A stretch of 64,000 nt of DNA. It comes from Chelonoidis abingdonii. Its lineage: Eukaryota; Chordata; Testudines; Testudinidae. Where the stretch lies: the NCBI RefSeq assembly GCF_003597395.2, contig NC_133771.1:54282052-54346051 (forward strand), read 5' to 3'. Under the pieces are notes generated by a model. It was given only the letters and a program-made list of their open reading frames with translations. It searched no databases and was not told the DNA's origin. A program made the position numbers and the translations under genes. Below are positions 36,650-49,094 of this stretch, piece after piece. Within the stretch, counting starts at the first letter, position 1, and the number at the start of each line of letters is the position of its first letter.

Positions 36650-37327
36650 TGTAGCGGGGCAAAGACTCCCCGGCTAGGTGCATCCTGCTGATCATCCTGA
36701 GAATTAGCTCTTCCAGCCTGGAGTGCCCTCTGCAGGCTGGTGTCTGGCCTGCCGCTGGCCCCCGGAGTCCCTCCCGGACCCCGGTGCCCCTCTGCATCAA
36801 GGTTCTGCCCCCCAGCAGTAACCCACACTCTGTGTCTCCCCTCCCTGGGGAACCCCAACCCTAACCATCTTGCCTCAGTGGTTACTGCCAGTCACCATCT
36901 AGCCTCCTTTCCCTGGGGCAGAGTACAGTCTGTAAACCACTCATCATCAGGAAGAGGGTTAGGACCTTCTGCCTTTGTCTATCTCTGGTCTGCGCCTCTG
37001 CAGCCCTAGAACCTTTCACAGGCCCTTTTCAAGATCTACAGCCTGGGTTTTTTCCAGGCTGGAGCTCCCCAGCTCCCTCTGCCCTTCCCTAGCACTGCTC
37101 CACCTTCTCTTGCAGACAGCCAGGTCCTTCTCTTTCAAGAAGCTAGAGAGAGAGCTTTTTTTCAGCCTCTGGCCCCCAGCCCTCTTATAGGGCCAGCTGT
37201 GGCCTGATTGGGGTGTGGCCCCAGCTGTGGCTGCTTCCCTCAATCACCCTAGCTTTTCCACACCACAACCCTTTCCGGGGCTGCGTGAACCCCTTCAGGG
37301 CCAGAGTTGGGTGACCACCCTGCTACA
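36650..37327 (-). mobile_element. Solo LTR, family X, copy B (minus strand)
   Basis: Counterpart of 31421-32077 with the same TGTAGC/GCTACA ends and the same flanks. About 20 bp longer because of single-base insertions. Several overlapping open frames here differ from those in copy A for the same reason, which shows that neither set is real. Confidence 0.8.
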
Positions 37328-39365
37328 CACCCCTCCATCTGTTTTCATACATATTTAATGCATTTTGAATGTTAAGCTAGACTAACAGAGCATACCATCA
37401 GAACTGGGCAAAGGTTTTGGCTGATACAATTGTAAGTGTTACAGTCTCACCAAGGAATATCTAAAATACTGAATCAAATAAAAGTGTCAAATTTAGCTTA
37501 GTTTTGTTCATATTCAGAACTTTGCAATAGTTTTATGACCATTTGTGAATGTCACTACCATTTCATTACTTTCATGATGCACCAGCTCTTTAGGGATAGC
37601 AGTATACTTAAACACTAGCTTAACCACATGAATAGTCCCATTCAAATTAACGGAAGTACTCACATATTTAAAGTTAAGCATGTGCGTAAGTGTTTTGCTG
37701 GATTTCAGCCTGCTGAGGTCTGCATAGGGGCTCAAAGCAGACTCCATGCAAGTTAAGCCAGATCCCCGAGGATCACCTCCAGCCTAAGGGAATTCTTGGC
37801 TGATGTTGGTATGGTTTGGTGATTCCTACTTCACCCCTCTTCCAGCCCCCTTTGTGGTCTTTTCACCAGCATTCCGAGTGAATAGCCAAGGGAAGGGAGT
37901 GGGGAGAGGATATGAGGGGAGGGCAGGGAGTTATGTCCACCTTAATTTCAGTTTGGAATTATCCATTATATCTATTAGCAGTCAGCCTAACCGAGCAGCA
38001 ATGATATTTAGAAACTGAGTGGAAGAAAGGAACAAAAAGAGGGTAAAAGGAAAAAAAATATTTTTTTTTCATCTAAGGAAGGTGCATTTCTCACCCAAAC
38101 CCCACGCATCATATTATATTGTAATGATGTAGTTAATAAACATAATTTCCTTGAAAATGTGACTACATTTTCTAAAGGACAGATAATGACACCAGGCTAT
38201 TATATAATATGGATTAAAAGTCAAGAAGGGTGGCAACAGTGTTATTGTAACGTCTCTTCCTATTAAACCCATATTTCTTTTAGAAATACAGTCAGGCTTG
38301 TGGTTATTAATTAAAACATTTTAAGATGTGAAGCCCATGACTTGCATATCAAACTTTCATTTACTGTTATTGAATCTACTAAAATGAAATACAAACTGCC
38401 TATACTGTGCTAGCATTTTATTTGTCCTTTGCAGAGACTGCAGTGATTGTTAAAAACAGTGAAACTAATGAATAATTTAATGGCAGATATTTCTGGAATG
38501 TATAAGTGTAGCCAAAATTGTCCATTATAATTTTCTGTATGTAGAGATAATTTATAGATTGCAAAGTGACTATAAAATCGACAATGAAAATAGCATATAT
38601 TGAAATTTATTTTTTTTTGCATTGAATTTAGTAATTTGGCAAATCTTGTTGTTTACTCAGTCAGAAGATTGGCTGATTGGAGTAAATGTATATCACACTA
38701 ACATACAATTACATGTGTTCATTCCTATGAAATATGGGTGAGTACAAAGACGAAGGATATATTCTACCTTAATGAGAATTAGAAAAACAGACTAACTTAT
38801 TATAATGTACATCATGATATTTGCATAATATTTGACTCCTGTGAGATTGTCAGAGGAAGCAGGTATTTCTTTGGAAACTTGATCTGTTGTATCTCTATGT
38901 TAAATGTCTTTCATTTTTGCTATTTAGGATTTTTGAGTATACGTAAACAGATTTCTGGTAAAAAGTGATATTGATATATTTACAAGACTATCATATTCTG
39001 CAATGCAATTTCTATCAGCTGTAACTTTGGATGATCAAATTTCTGAGCTATGTAATTGTTATTATCTGTCAGTAAATATTAACTCTTTCAGTTCTTTCTG
39101 TATATTTGATTAATTTATATATTAACTATTCAAATTAAATAATCTTTATCTTCAACAAAGAGTCTGTCTGAATTCAAAAACCAGGAACACTGGTACTTCA
39201 CTATAAGTTACCCTATTCAGGAATTTTATCCATTATGCTTTATTTTAAACAATCTATGATGCTTTCATGTTTATACAACTCTAGATATTATTTGAAACCA
39301 CATCATTAATACTTTTTACATTAATTACAAAGTACAATAATTATACATCTATAATGCTTACATAA
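37328..39365. other. AT-rich non-coding DNA within duplicate B
   Basis: Counterpart of 32078-34085. No gene seen. Confidence 0.45.
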
Positions 39366-39369
39366 GTAT

Positions 39370-39860
39370 ATATAGACTTGGGAAACTGTTAAGGGATGAT
39401 TGTTGCAGCAGATGTTTTCTGTTGGGGAATCAATAGTGAAGAATGACTGTGGGGTAAGAAGAACCCACTGAGATAGTATCTTGAAGAATTGTTAGTCCTC
39501 TCAACTGTAAATAATCATGCCTTCACACATAAATCAGGTAATTGAGAATGTATAGAAATGACATGACATCACAAAATATGTTTATTTGACAAAGAGGTCT
39601 TCTTTGTTTCAAAACCCTATATAATGATACTGTTATGGGAACTTAGTTGGGGGGATGAAAACTCTGCATCCTTCGAGATACAGTGATGGAGAGAGACAGA
39701 ACCAACTCTTGATCTGACAGCAAAGGATGGTAATGTATCTATTTCTTTCTGTATTCTGTAGAGTGCTGTATTAATCTCTGATTGATAATCTTTGATTAAA
39801 TAATTCTAATTGAGCCTGTTATTCAACAATCTCGCATCATTAACTCAGACACGCACAAAG
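39370..39860 (+). repeat. Unnamed LTR-like repeat, copy 3 (in duplicate B)
   Basis: Counterpart of the copy at 34.1-34.6 kb. Includes GGTAATGTATCTATTTCTTT and 'ctgattgataatctttgatt'. Confidence 0.6.
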
Positions 39861-40389
39861 TCTTGACAAAGTTCTAAGTCTGAAGAGAATAATATATTAC
39901 ATACCCTCCTTGAAAACTGGTATCCTAAGAGCTACAAAGACAGAATCCAAAAGTGACAGTATAAGTAACCAAAAGTAGGAGTTGCTTCCTTTTGAAATAA
40001 ATGTCACTAAGTACCTGAAATTTGACAGAGGTACGTATGTATGTATAAGTTTGAGCAACACTGTCAAATTAACAAGTATTTCTTCTACAAAAAAGGTGCC
40101 AAATGTCTATTTTGAAAAGTGAACCAAAACTCATTGTCCTATTCATTAAAAGTAATCTGATGTTGAGATTTCCATGTAGTATGACTCAACAGTCTTAAGG
40201 ATGCCATTAGATTCAGACATTTCTCTCCATACTCAGAAGGTTTTTTTCTCTTCTTTTATTTATCATCAATCCATCAAAATCACCTATGACTGGCAGTTTA
40301 ATGATCTATTCTACATCCTTTGCTAATATTTGCATAATATAACATTCATACCACCAGAGTATGATTGATTAAGTGCCAATTATTAATTT

Positions 40390-40411
40390 TTATTATTATT
40401 ATTATTATTAA
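40390..40411 (+). repeat. (TTA)n microsatellite
   Basis: About seven TTA units. The matching place in copy A (about 35093-35120) is interrupted and of different length. Confidence 0.85.
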
Positions 40412-41153
40412 TGATTATATTTATATTACAGCAACATCTAAGGAGTCCATTCAAACCCTGGGACCCCTCAGGAGCAGTGCATTGTACAAATATCACCCAA
40501 TGAGCTTACTATTTAAATAGGATAGACAAAGTATTGCGAAAAGGAGTGCAACATACAGAGTATGATGGCTGGCAAACTTGTCAGTTCTATATGGTGTTTT
40601 AATTTGGGGGGGTTGTGTTGTGGTGGGTTTTTCTGTATATATAAATATATACATAACACATGCACATATTTAATCTGCTATGTGACAAATGCGGGGTGAG
40701 GAGGAAAGGTCGGAGGCACGTTTGGGAGAGAACTAAGGACCCAACCCAAGCTACTGCTAAGGACATAACCTGGGGATGACAAGAGGGAACCTGCAATGGA
40801 GTATGCTCACCAGCTGAAGGATTGGATGGACCTGACCTAACACTTTACATGGCAGCATATGCAAGAGGAGTCAAAGCATCAGAGGAAATAGCAGCATATA
40901 TGGGAAAGACATTTTACTAAAGGGGATAAGGTGTGCATGTACTCTTCCAAGAGAAAGAGGGGAAGGGCCCCAAAGTTAACTCAAATTGGAAAGGTCCTTG
41001 GGCTGTATTAGAGAGACTCTCACATGTGGTACATTGGGTAGAGCCAAATCACCTAAGAAAAAGAGGGGGCTGGACATAGAACTTCAGTGGGTTCCCCTAG
41101 ATAAGAGAATACTGGACTGGAGCCAGCTTTAGTCATTGGGCCTCAGAGGAATC

Positions 41154-41460
41154 CATTATTGTTCCTGAAATAATTCTGTCAGTTCCTTCAGCCAATGGAC
41201 ATCCAATGAGCAATCCCAATCCTCAAGCCTACTTTTCAGAATTCACAGGCCACTTAAGGATTGTCCATATATTATGCATTCTAAATAACAGAAAAGGGGA
41301 AGCCCTCCCGATAGACATGGAACTACTACTTCTGTTTGTAGGACAATAAGATACCACATTTGAGAATGAATGTATCTGAGTGAGAGCCAGTATAATGGGG
41401 CTTTCCTTTCCCCTAGCTATGTTGTAGGTAAGTATGGACTGAGAGAACAATTCCTTTGGG
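41154..41460. other. Unique non-coding stretch right of duplicate B
   Basis: No gene seen. This sequence has no counterpart next to copy A. Confidence 0.5.
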
Positions 41461-41462
41461 GG

Positions 41463-41848
41463 TGTATAGTAGGGTGATCACAGCACTCCAGCCCTGGAAG
41501 GGTAAAAGCAGCCCTGGAGAGGGCTGCAGCAGGGTTAGAGAGAATGAGAACAGCTGTGAGAAGCTGAGTGAGTGACTGACACACTTTGGCCAGCTTAATC
41601 AGGGCCCACCTGCCCCTTATAAGAGGGCTGGGGCCAGAAGCCAAGAGAATCTCTCTCTAGCTATTGAGAGGGATGGGCCTGGCTGCTGGGAGCTGAGCAG
41701 GGTACCTAAAGTGGAGCAGGGCTGGGGAAAGGCCAGAGGAGCTGGGGAGCTTCGTCCTGGAAAACCCCCAGGCTGCAAGCCATGTTAAAGGCCAAGAAGG
41801 GTACTGGAGTTGCAGAGGGGCAGCCCAAGGGTAGGCAGAGCCTTTTTA
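41463..41848 (+). mobile_element. LTR of family X, 3'-truncated, plus strand
   Basis: Starts TGTATAGTAGGGTGATCACA. It then follows the minus-strand reading of the 31.4 and 61.2 kb LTRs: 'ccccttataagagggctgggg' (TATA-like plus conserved neighbour) at about 41614, 'gctggggagcttcgtcctgg' and 'caggctgcaagcc'. It stops at about 41848 where a foldback element begins. Confidence 0.75.
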
Positions 41849-41849
41849 T

Positions 41850-42030
41850 GCTCTCTGTATATGTATATATATCTTCTCAGTGTATGTTCTATCGTATGCA
41901 TCCGATGAAATGGGCTATGGGCTATAGCCCACAAAAGCTTATGCTCAAATAAATTTTAGTCTCTAAAGTGCCACAAGTACTCCTGTTCTTTTTGCAGATA
42001 CAGACTAACACAGCTGGTACTCTGAAACCT
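41850..42030 (-). mobile_element. Foldback-type element, one arm plus lead-in
   Basis: A lead-in TCTCAGTGTATGTTCTATCG is followed by 'gcatccgatgaaatgggct', 'agcccacaaaagcttatgctcaaataaattttagtctctaaagtgcc', 'acaagtactcctgttctttttgcaga' and the terminal TACAGACTAACACAGCTGGT. This is a very common turtle repeat. The second arm is absent. Confidence 0.85.
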
Positions 42031-42185
42031 GTAATTATACTGTAGTCTGCCTGAGGGAGCGAGGGCTAGATGATGACTGGCAGCAACCCACGACACCATA
42101 TACAGACCCCACACCGTTTGGGCCAATCTGCACTTTCAATTCACTGTACTTTATAGCAATATGATATAGATAGTACTGCAAAGAG

Positions 42186-42335
42186 AACAGGAGTACTTGT
42201 GGCACCTTAGCCCTGGTGTGCACTACAAGTTTAGGTCAAATTTAGCAGTGTTAGATCGATTTAACCCTGCACCTGTCCACACGACGAAGCCACAACTAAC
42301 AGGGTTGCTACTCTGAAACCTGTCATATATTGTAC
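42186..42335 (+). mobile_element. Nested remnants: foldback ends around a Harbinger-like fragment
   Basis: A foldback piece, GAACAGGAGTACTTGTGGCA, runs to about 42209. It is cut by a Harbinger-like fragment, GCCCTGGTGTGCACTACAAG ... 'ctgtccacacgacgaagcc' (42210-42294). Foldback terminal sequence resumes: 'acaactaacagggttgctactctgaaacctgt'. This reads as one repeat inserted into another with later loss. Confidence 0.6.
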
Positions 42336-44700
42336 TGTGTATAGAAAAGCCAGTGCCTATGTCTGCAAACTTTACTCTTGATGAGTGGCACTCACCCTCA
42401 AGAGAAGTTCCACTAAAATGCATGGAGAAGTCTTCAAGAGCTACAATTGAACAATATGATCCTAAATATTAATTTTAAAAGTGTACAACAAAGTGTATAA
42501 AAAACATTCTTGGCGTTCCTCAGTGACTCTTACTAAACTGTCCTTTTGCAGCTGGAGAAGAGTGGGAGGTTCAAGTCTATGAACTTCTGTTGCACAGGGC
42601 AGTAACATCTTTCCCATATGTCTAGGGGTCAGCAGCTTTCATGCCCTTTGAACGACTATTTTATGTCAGACAAGCCCATACCTAGAGAGTCACTGCTGAC
42701 CATATCTAAGGGTGGTGTAATGAGAGGTCTTTTACTTTCTTCTATTGCCACCAAATGTAACAATTGATCTTGCAAGATGCTAAAAACCTCCCACAAGCTG
42801 ACGAGCACACTCAGCTTTCAATGAAGGTTAATAGAAGTTGATGGTGCTTAGCCTCTTTCAGGTCCATGCTTTACTGGGCTAAACGTGAGTGTCAAAGGAA
42901 GAGGGGGCAAAAATGGTGGCTCACATTTAATTCAATTTTATTAATATTTAGATGCTTTACATTTTAAGGCACTATAGACCAACACATTGTTGTTGTTTTC
43001 AGTAATGAAGTTGTAGCCAATCTTTTAAGGTCACCTTTATTTAATAGGTACATGATCCAAAGTGAAGAATTTTAGTGCTACATTTTTTAAAAAAGCTGAA
43101 AAAAATAAAATGATTCTGCCTGCGTTTTCTGAGCAGCTTACAGTAAAACTGCTAAGTGAATGGGAAGTGTGGGCTGAGATTAAAGAGTTCAGATTCCTAA
43201 ATCATTTGATTACTACATTTAGTATGGTACCCTGCCTGTTCAGCTGTCTTGTTGCTTTCATAATGTCAGTCTTTTTCAATAAGTTCATACTCTGTACCAG
43301 CAAACAAAACTTTTTTTCTGAAAATAAACTTTTCAAAACCCACTGTAACGTTTTTAAAAGATATTTTGCAAGTTGTGCTGGGAGCATCCTAACAGGATGA
43401 CTATGATATGCTTCCTGGTATACAAAGTTCATTTGACTTAATCAAAAAAATAAGGATGAAGATTTAATGTAGATTCTATTGACTAGCTGCTATTTAATAT
43501 GGTACATTTTCATGATGACACATGTTGTGTTGAATGTCTGGTTTTCGTAATTTACACAGAAAACCAATATGACCATTCTCTGGTCTTTATAATGACTTTG
43601 CACTATAAGTTTTGATTAACAGTAAAAACATTCCTAACCCTTCTGCCCTCTCAAAATAGGAATTAGGAGGAGTATTACATTTTTGTCTTTTATGGCTAGT
43701 AAATATCCTGCAGTTCTTACTCGTGAGTAGTTCCATTTACTTCAACGAGGCTATTATTATGGATTCAGGCTATAAGATCCTCACAAGTTTTGCTTTAAAG
43801 TTTTCCCTGAGTAGTAAAATCTCACCTCTAGGAATACAAACTCTGAGTTTCTCCTTATGGAGTTTGCTTCTTTATGATTTCCCTCAGGGGACATGAAATG
43901 CTTCCTTAGGAACTAGAAGAGAATGTGGCTCTGAAAACTCATACCCCCGTCCCATCCTGCAAACTCATAGGTCACCGTCTGCTGGATAGCTGTCTGGAGG
44001 CTTGTGATTTTGTGGGTCGGTCCTGGGAAGTCATGCTCTCCATTTCTTTTAGTTCAGTTAAAGTGCTGGTGGCTGCTCACTCACGGACTTTTATCGTCGA
44101 TTGGTGCACCCAGAACTGCCCCCTCGTGGGATTCCACAAAATGAGAGGAAGTGAAGTGAAGTTATGATTCAATCTTAGTAAATTTTATGAGACATCTGTG
44201 GAGAATAATGTGCAAAGAACACCCATTCCTTCTGAAATCCACCCAGCCCCAAATAAGCTTGTGTCAACTTCTAAAGGGGAGACCTGGATCTAACTAGAGA
44301 TGTGCACTTACTCTTTTACACTATGGGTGCGGGGTTGATAACCATATTTTTCCTTCTCTGCCCTTGAAGATTTGTGGTCCTTTTAAAAATTAGCATTCTT
44401 AGCCCACAATTTGAATCTTTTGGAAGCCAAATATTTCTTCACTTATTTCATTTTTGTGAGTAATGTTGATGACAGTCACTTGAAATCTTTACAAGCAGTT
44501 TCGTGGAAAGCCAAGGACGCTCTCTTGACTCCATATATACAAGTATTTTGGTGCATGCCCTTGTTTGCTTTTATCAAGCTCAGGAGATGGCAGGCTTGCA
44601 GAGTTTTTTGTTGAGTGTCTTTGCTTGAAGCAACAACACTGAGATATTTTGTATATGAAGAGATGCTGAGCTGCCTCCTCCCAAATTAAACCTTTAAGGA
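42336..44700. other. AT-rich non-coding stretch
   Basis: About 2.4 kb with no supported gene or recognised repeat. Frames at 43062-43400 and 43925-44167 (112 and 80 codons) have no domain. Confidence 0.5.
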
Positions 44701-44709
44701 GAAGGTATT

Positions 44710-44710
<1 letters not shown>

Positions 44711-44779
<69 letters not shown>
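44711..44779 (+). repeat. Poly-T homopolymer (69 T)
   Basis: Sixty-nine uninterrupted T. It could be the poly-A tail of a minus-strand retroposed sequence, or a read or assembly artefact. Nothing retroposed is recognisable just right of it (44780-45060). Confidence 0.97.
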
Positions 44780-45069
44780 CTGACTTCTGTTACCCCAAAG
44801 CAATACCCTTGGCTCCCCATATTTACCATGTTTGATTATGATTATGATTTGCTATGTACAAAGTATGCCTTTATGATGGTATCATTTTAAAATTTTTTGA
44901 TCTGATTGAACATTAAATCATGTTGGGATTATGCGCTGTCATTGTTTTGTGAAGTTATGAAGTTTTTCTATGTGTATGTTACTGAAATATGGTTGTGTAA
45001 AGTTTGTCTTGTGGGTTCTCCATCTCTGACAGGAAGCAGCCAAAAACTGAGTGAGTGTCAGTGGACATG

Positions 45070-45335
45070 TACAATAATGCACATTGAAAACTAATCCCAA
45101 CTATGCATACAAAATGATTGATCTAAATTAGCTGTTACCACTCAAAAATATCTTGGAGTCATTATGGATAGCTCCCTGAAAACATCCATTCAATGTGCAT
45201 AGGCAGACAAAAAAGCATAACTGAATGTTAAGAACCATGAGAAAAGGGATAGATAATGAAACAGAAAATATCATAATCTCACTATATAAACCCATGGTAT
45301 GCCTACAGCCTGAATATTGTGTCAAGTGCTCCCCA
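45070..45335 (+). mobile_element. LINE reverse-transcriptase fragment (CR1 clade)
   Basis: Parallels 29.93-30.19 kb: IMHIEN near 45074, an 'LGVIMDSSLKTSIQCA' run (45154-45201), 'ISLYKPMV' near 45277 and 'PEYCVKC' near 45309. Stops and frameshifts interrupt it. It is truncated at both ends. Confidence 0.8.
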
Positions 45336-45654
45336 AGCCCATATGTTTACACAACATACATATGCCTGCCACAAATTATATAAGTGAACACGATAGCTTT
45401 AAGGATCCATTTGCTTGGGCTTTTTCACTTTTCCCCCCACTCCCAGTAACCAACTAATTGTAAGTCTCCTTCTTATCCCCATATGTGACTGCTTAAAGCA
45501 CTGGCTTTGGATCGTGAGCTTCATGCAGGGGGAGGCGGGGAAGGAAGAGAGACTGTAAACCACTTACTGCCAACTGTGAGCATGGGATAGAGGCCAGGCC
45601 TGTATATGATAATATACCAGCAGAGTGGACCGCAAAGCATACAGTATCCTGAGT

Positions 45655-45915
45655 CAGGGCCGACTCCACATTTTCTGCCACCTCAAGTGCAAAAAAAAAA
45701 AAAAAAAAAAAAAAAACCACGGCAGAGCAATTGCACCACTTCACTCCTCAGTGGCAATTTGGCAGCAGGTCCTTCTCTGAGAGGGACTGAGGGACCCGCC
45801 ATGAATTGACATCGAAGACCCAGACCTGCTGCCCCCATAGCAGCCGGAGTGCCACCCCTTGGAACTAGCTTCCTCAAACACTTGCTTCCTTAGCTGGTGC
45901 CTGGAGTTGGGCTTG
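45655..45915 (-). mobile_element. hAT-like MITE with internal A26 tract
   Basis: The left end CAGGGCCGACTCC pairs with the right end GGAGTTGGGCTTG. The total is 261 bp, almost the length of the related 56.48 kb element. The 8-bp flanks TCCTGAGT and TGCTGAGC agree at 6 of 8 positions, an eroded hAT-type duplication. A run of 26 A (45691-45716) lies near the left end. Confidence 0.7.
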
Positions 45916-47825
45916 TGCTGAGCCCTCTTAAAGATTCTAACAGATTCTTCTCTCTTTGTACCTCCTCCTCTTCTTGAGGGGAGCACTACAGGATTGTGTC
46001 CCAGAGGGGTGGTTCTGGTGCACAGCTAATGTTGGTGTGGGGCAGTTTATGCTGCACAGTCTATTCAGGGTTACGTTATAACCTAGCCCAATATATATAT
46101 AGTTTTGAGACTTTTTTACATTAAAATTTGAGAAGCCTTTGACTGTGTTGATAGGAGGTCAATACTGCAAGTTTGGAAGTTATGTATACAGTTATCTTGT
46201 AAATATGACTCAATCCAAGGAAAGAATAAGCTATCCATCAAGTAATGCCATGCAAGATGGAATCCACTAAAGATCATTTTGACTCTAATACATGACTAAT
46301 ATCCCCTAAAGGTAAGAAAATATTGAGTGTTTTTGGAGTAATGGGGTGGGGAATCACATAATATCCAGTACATTTGTGGGCATGTTTTCCTTTTGATACA
46401 CCATCTTCATGAAAGTGATAGGAATGCATCAAGAAAAGGATTTCCTGTATATAGCAAAAACTCTCCTGTTTAGAAGTTTTAAATCTGCCAGATTTAAGAT
46501 GAACGTCTCCCTCTGAGATCATAAACTGAATAATGCAATCAGACTATATATACTCTTACTCAGTTTTATTAAGCTACATATGTTGAAAAAGTTTCCCATT
46601 TCAGGTAGCAATTCACTTACTAACTGAGGTACTGACACAATCCAGCCATATAACCAGCAATAGAGCAAACATAAAATTTATTGTATTATTGATTTTCTTT
46701 TTTATCCAGCTGAATCTTCAATAATTTATAAAATGAATAGCAGCCACACAAACACCAAACAATAACTTTTTAAAGAAAACTTACAAACAATAGCAATCAA
46801 TATGAAAAGTGCACTTCTGAATGATGTGTGGTTGTCACAGAGATACTAAAGCTGATCAAATTACTAATATAAAAGTAGAAATTTTTACAGGCATTTGAGA
46901 ATCTTTAAGGATTCTTAATCTCTCTAAAGTCAAATTGGACCCCAATGAAACACAATAAAATCGACAGAAATATTTCCACGCATTTTAGTGGGATGTCATT
47001 TTATTTTTCCTTGTCAGGGCTGGCTTTATACACAATTCTCCAATGTATTCAGCTTGGTGCTAGGCCCAAGGAATATGAAAATGAAATTACCTTTAAATTG
47101 ACTATAGCTACAGGAATATTGGGTAAGGATTTTAAACTTTATATTATTTATAATAAAACTGAAGTAAACAGGAAGGGGTTCGTTATGACAACCCACCCCA
47201 TATACAAAATTCTCACATATTCTAAAAAGCATCAGAATGTGCTCTGGCAGAATTTTGGAAAAGAAAGGAGCTCCCCAATAATATTTTGAAGTCTAGAATT
47301 ATACTGGATGTTAATTAAGGAAAACTTCATGGCTGATAGGAGGATAGTTATTTTTTACGGTTCTTGCTACCATTTCTAAAACATAAAAAATATCTGACAC
47401 AAAAACACAGACTTTTTGTTTTCCTGAAAAAAGGTGTAGTATTTTGACTCTGTTCTAGTAATACATGGAAGTAATATACATACTGAATGTTAACATTCCA
47501 TTCTTATAGCAAGCTCATGCCCTAAAATCAGTTAGAATTAGAAATTAAACAATGTTTTTTCCTGATTGATACTCAAAGCCTGTAAATATAAATAAAATAT
47601 GTATTTTAATAATTAGACTATGCATAAAAGTGAAATTAATTAGCGCTTTCATCATGCACACCAAGTGAAAAGCAGAATGTAAATAGCATAAAATCAATAA
47701 GACCAGCGGGAGCCTATGGAATTACACCAGGAATTAATATAGTACATTTTGTTTTATAGGAACCTTAATCTTGTTATTTGAGAGCTATGGATGAAAAATG
47801 TTATATGAGATCTAGATATTAGGTA
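45916..47825. other. AT-rich non-coding stretch
   Basis: No supported gene. A 114-codon frame at 46945-47289 has no domain. Confidence 0.5.
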
Positions 47826-47827
47826 TT

Positions 47828-48400
47828 GTGATACAGCATGGCCAGCGGGCAGCAGGAGAGGGTTAGAAGGGAGCCTTATTCCCTGTAAGGGGAAGAAAGT
47901 TTGCTATAGATTAACTAGAGCACCTGACGCCAATTAGAGCACCTGAAGTCAGTCATATGCTAAAACCCCGCTGCTTCAATCAGACATTGTGGGAGCTGGA
48001 GCAGAAATGATTGGTGTTGGAGCAGAGAACAGTTTGAAGGCAAGCAGAGGACAGTTTGGAGAAGTGCTGTGGTTGGCTAAGAAGTCCTAGACCCTAGTTA
48101 ATGGGCAACTGGCTTGTGCAGAGGGAGGGCAGGAAGCTCCCCCACACACACTGAAGGGCAGGAAAGGGAAGTAGCCCAAGGGAAGGAACTGTCAGTTCAA
48201 GTGGTTCACCACTATCCTTAGGGCCCCTGGGCTGGGACCTGGAGTAGAGAGCAGGCCCAGGTCCATCCCTCTCCACTCCACTCCTTTAGGACACTAGTGG
48301 GGCAATTAATATTCCAATTTAGGGGCAAGAAATGGTGCCCTGAACCCCCCCGCAAAGAAGAGAAGGCGTGACTCCCATCATAATAGTGCTGGCAATTAGC
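47828..48400 (+). mobile_element. LTR-type repeat (endogenous retrovirus remnant)
   Basis: Begins TGTGATACAGCATGGCCAGC, then 'gagggttagaagggagcc', 'attagagcacctgaagtcag' and 'gggctgggacctggagtag', which fits a turtle LTR family. A TGGTGCCCTGAAC near 48333 recalls a tRNA-Lys-type primer-binding site, but the LTR's CA end is not clear, so this is tentative. No gag, pol or env frame follows. Confidence 0.5.
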
Positions 48401-49090
48401 CGCAGTATCATATTGTATCTTCCTAATGGGTCAGATTTGGAGCTAAGCCTTATTTACACAGGAAATAGACTGAGCTTCCAACACCAAAAGCACAAACCCT
48501 CTCCCATTTAAGGTAAAGGGAAACTCCTTTTGTGTGTGTGAGTAGGAAGCTATTTAGTTTCTAGTTGTGACATTGCACTCCATATTGTCAGGAAAGAGTT
48601 AAAATTTAGCTAACAGCTAAGACAGAAATGGCAGATCAAGCAGGAATGCTTCAGTAGCTCAAAAGGCACTGACAACTGTAAACACTTGATAAGCTTATAT
48701 GGTCAATGCCCTCCCAGTAAGTCAGCTCTTAGAACAGTACAAACCTTCCCTTCACAGCCCACTGGATATCTGTAAGCACTCATCTCTACCCCTCACCTCC
48801 ACCCCCACCCCACCTCCTTCCCCCTCAAGGTAGACATAGACGTTTGATGCAATTAGGATAACCGCTATATGTACATACTGTTCCTATTTCTGTCTTTGTT
48901 CAGGGCTCTTTCTTGACTTGTAACAGTGTCCATCTCTGTATATACAAATAAATGCAAATGAATTAATAAGAAAATTTATATAACTGGCCACGGTGGCACC
49001 ATATTTTTGAAGCTGTTTATCAATCTTCCCGGTACTGTGAATAAACTCCATTCAGTATTGTCTGTGCTTGCCTGATTCTTGGGGAAAATA
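48401..49090. other. Non-coding stretch
   Basis: No gene recognised. 48780-48835 is C-rich. Confidence 0.45.
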
Positions 49091-49094
49091 ATCT

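Larger units (their letters stand above)
36511..41153 (+). repeat. Large near-identical duplicate, copy B
   Basis: Partner of 31281-35853. Its left border falls in the middle of the MITE whose outer part is kept in copy A, and abuts the Penelope-like fragment without any target duplication. The right end runs on into unique sequence at about 41154, past the point where copy A meets the N gap. Both features fit an artificial join better than a natural tandem duplication. Confidence 0.95.

Noticed and set aside
36363..36677. 104-codon frame as one protein
   Set aside because: It fuses a Penelope-like fragment with MITE and LTR sequence across a probable misassembly junction.
31281..41153. Biological tandem duplication as the first explanation
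   Set aside because: The indel-dominated differences, the 25-N gap and the chimeric left border of copy B fit an assembly artefact better. It remains possible and is stated as such.
44489..44803. Lysine-rich minus-strand frame and its phenylalanine-rich plus-strand mirror
   Set aside because: Both are translations of the 69-T homopolymer.
45683..45877. Frames with poly-phenylalanine or poly-lysine tracts
   Set aside because: They are translations of the 26-A tract in a MITE.
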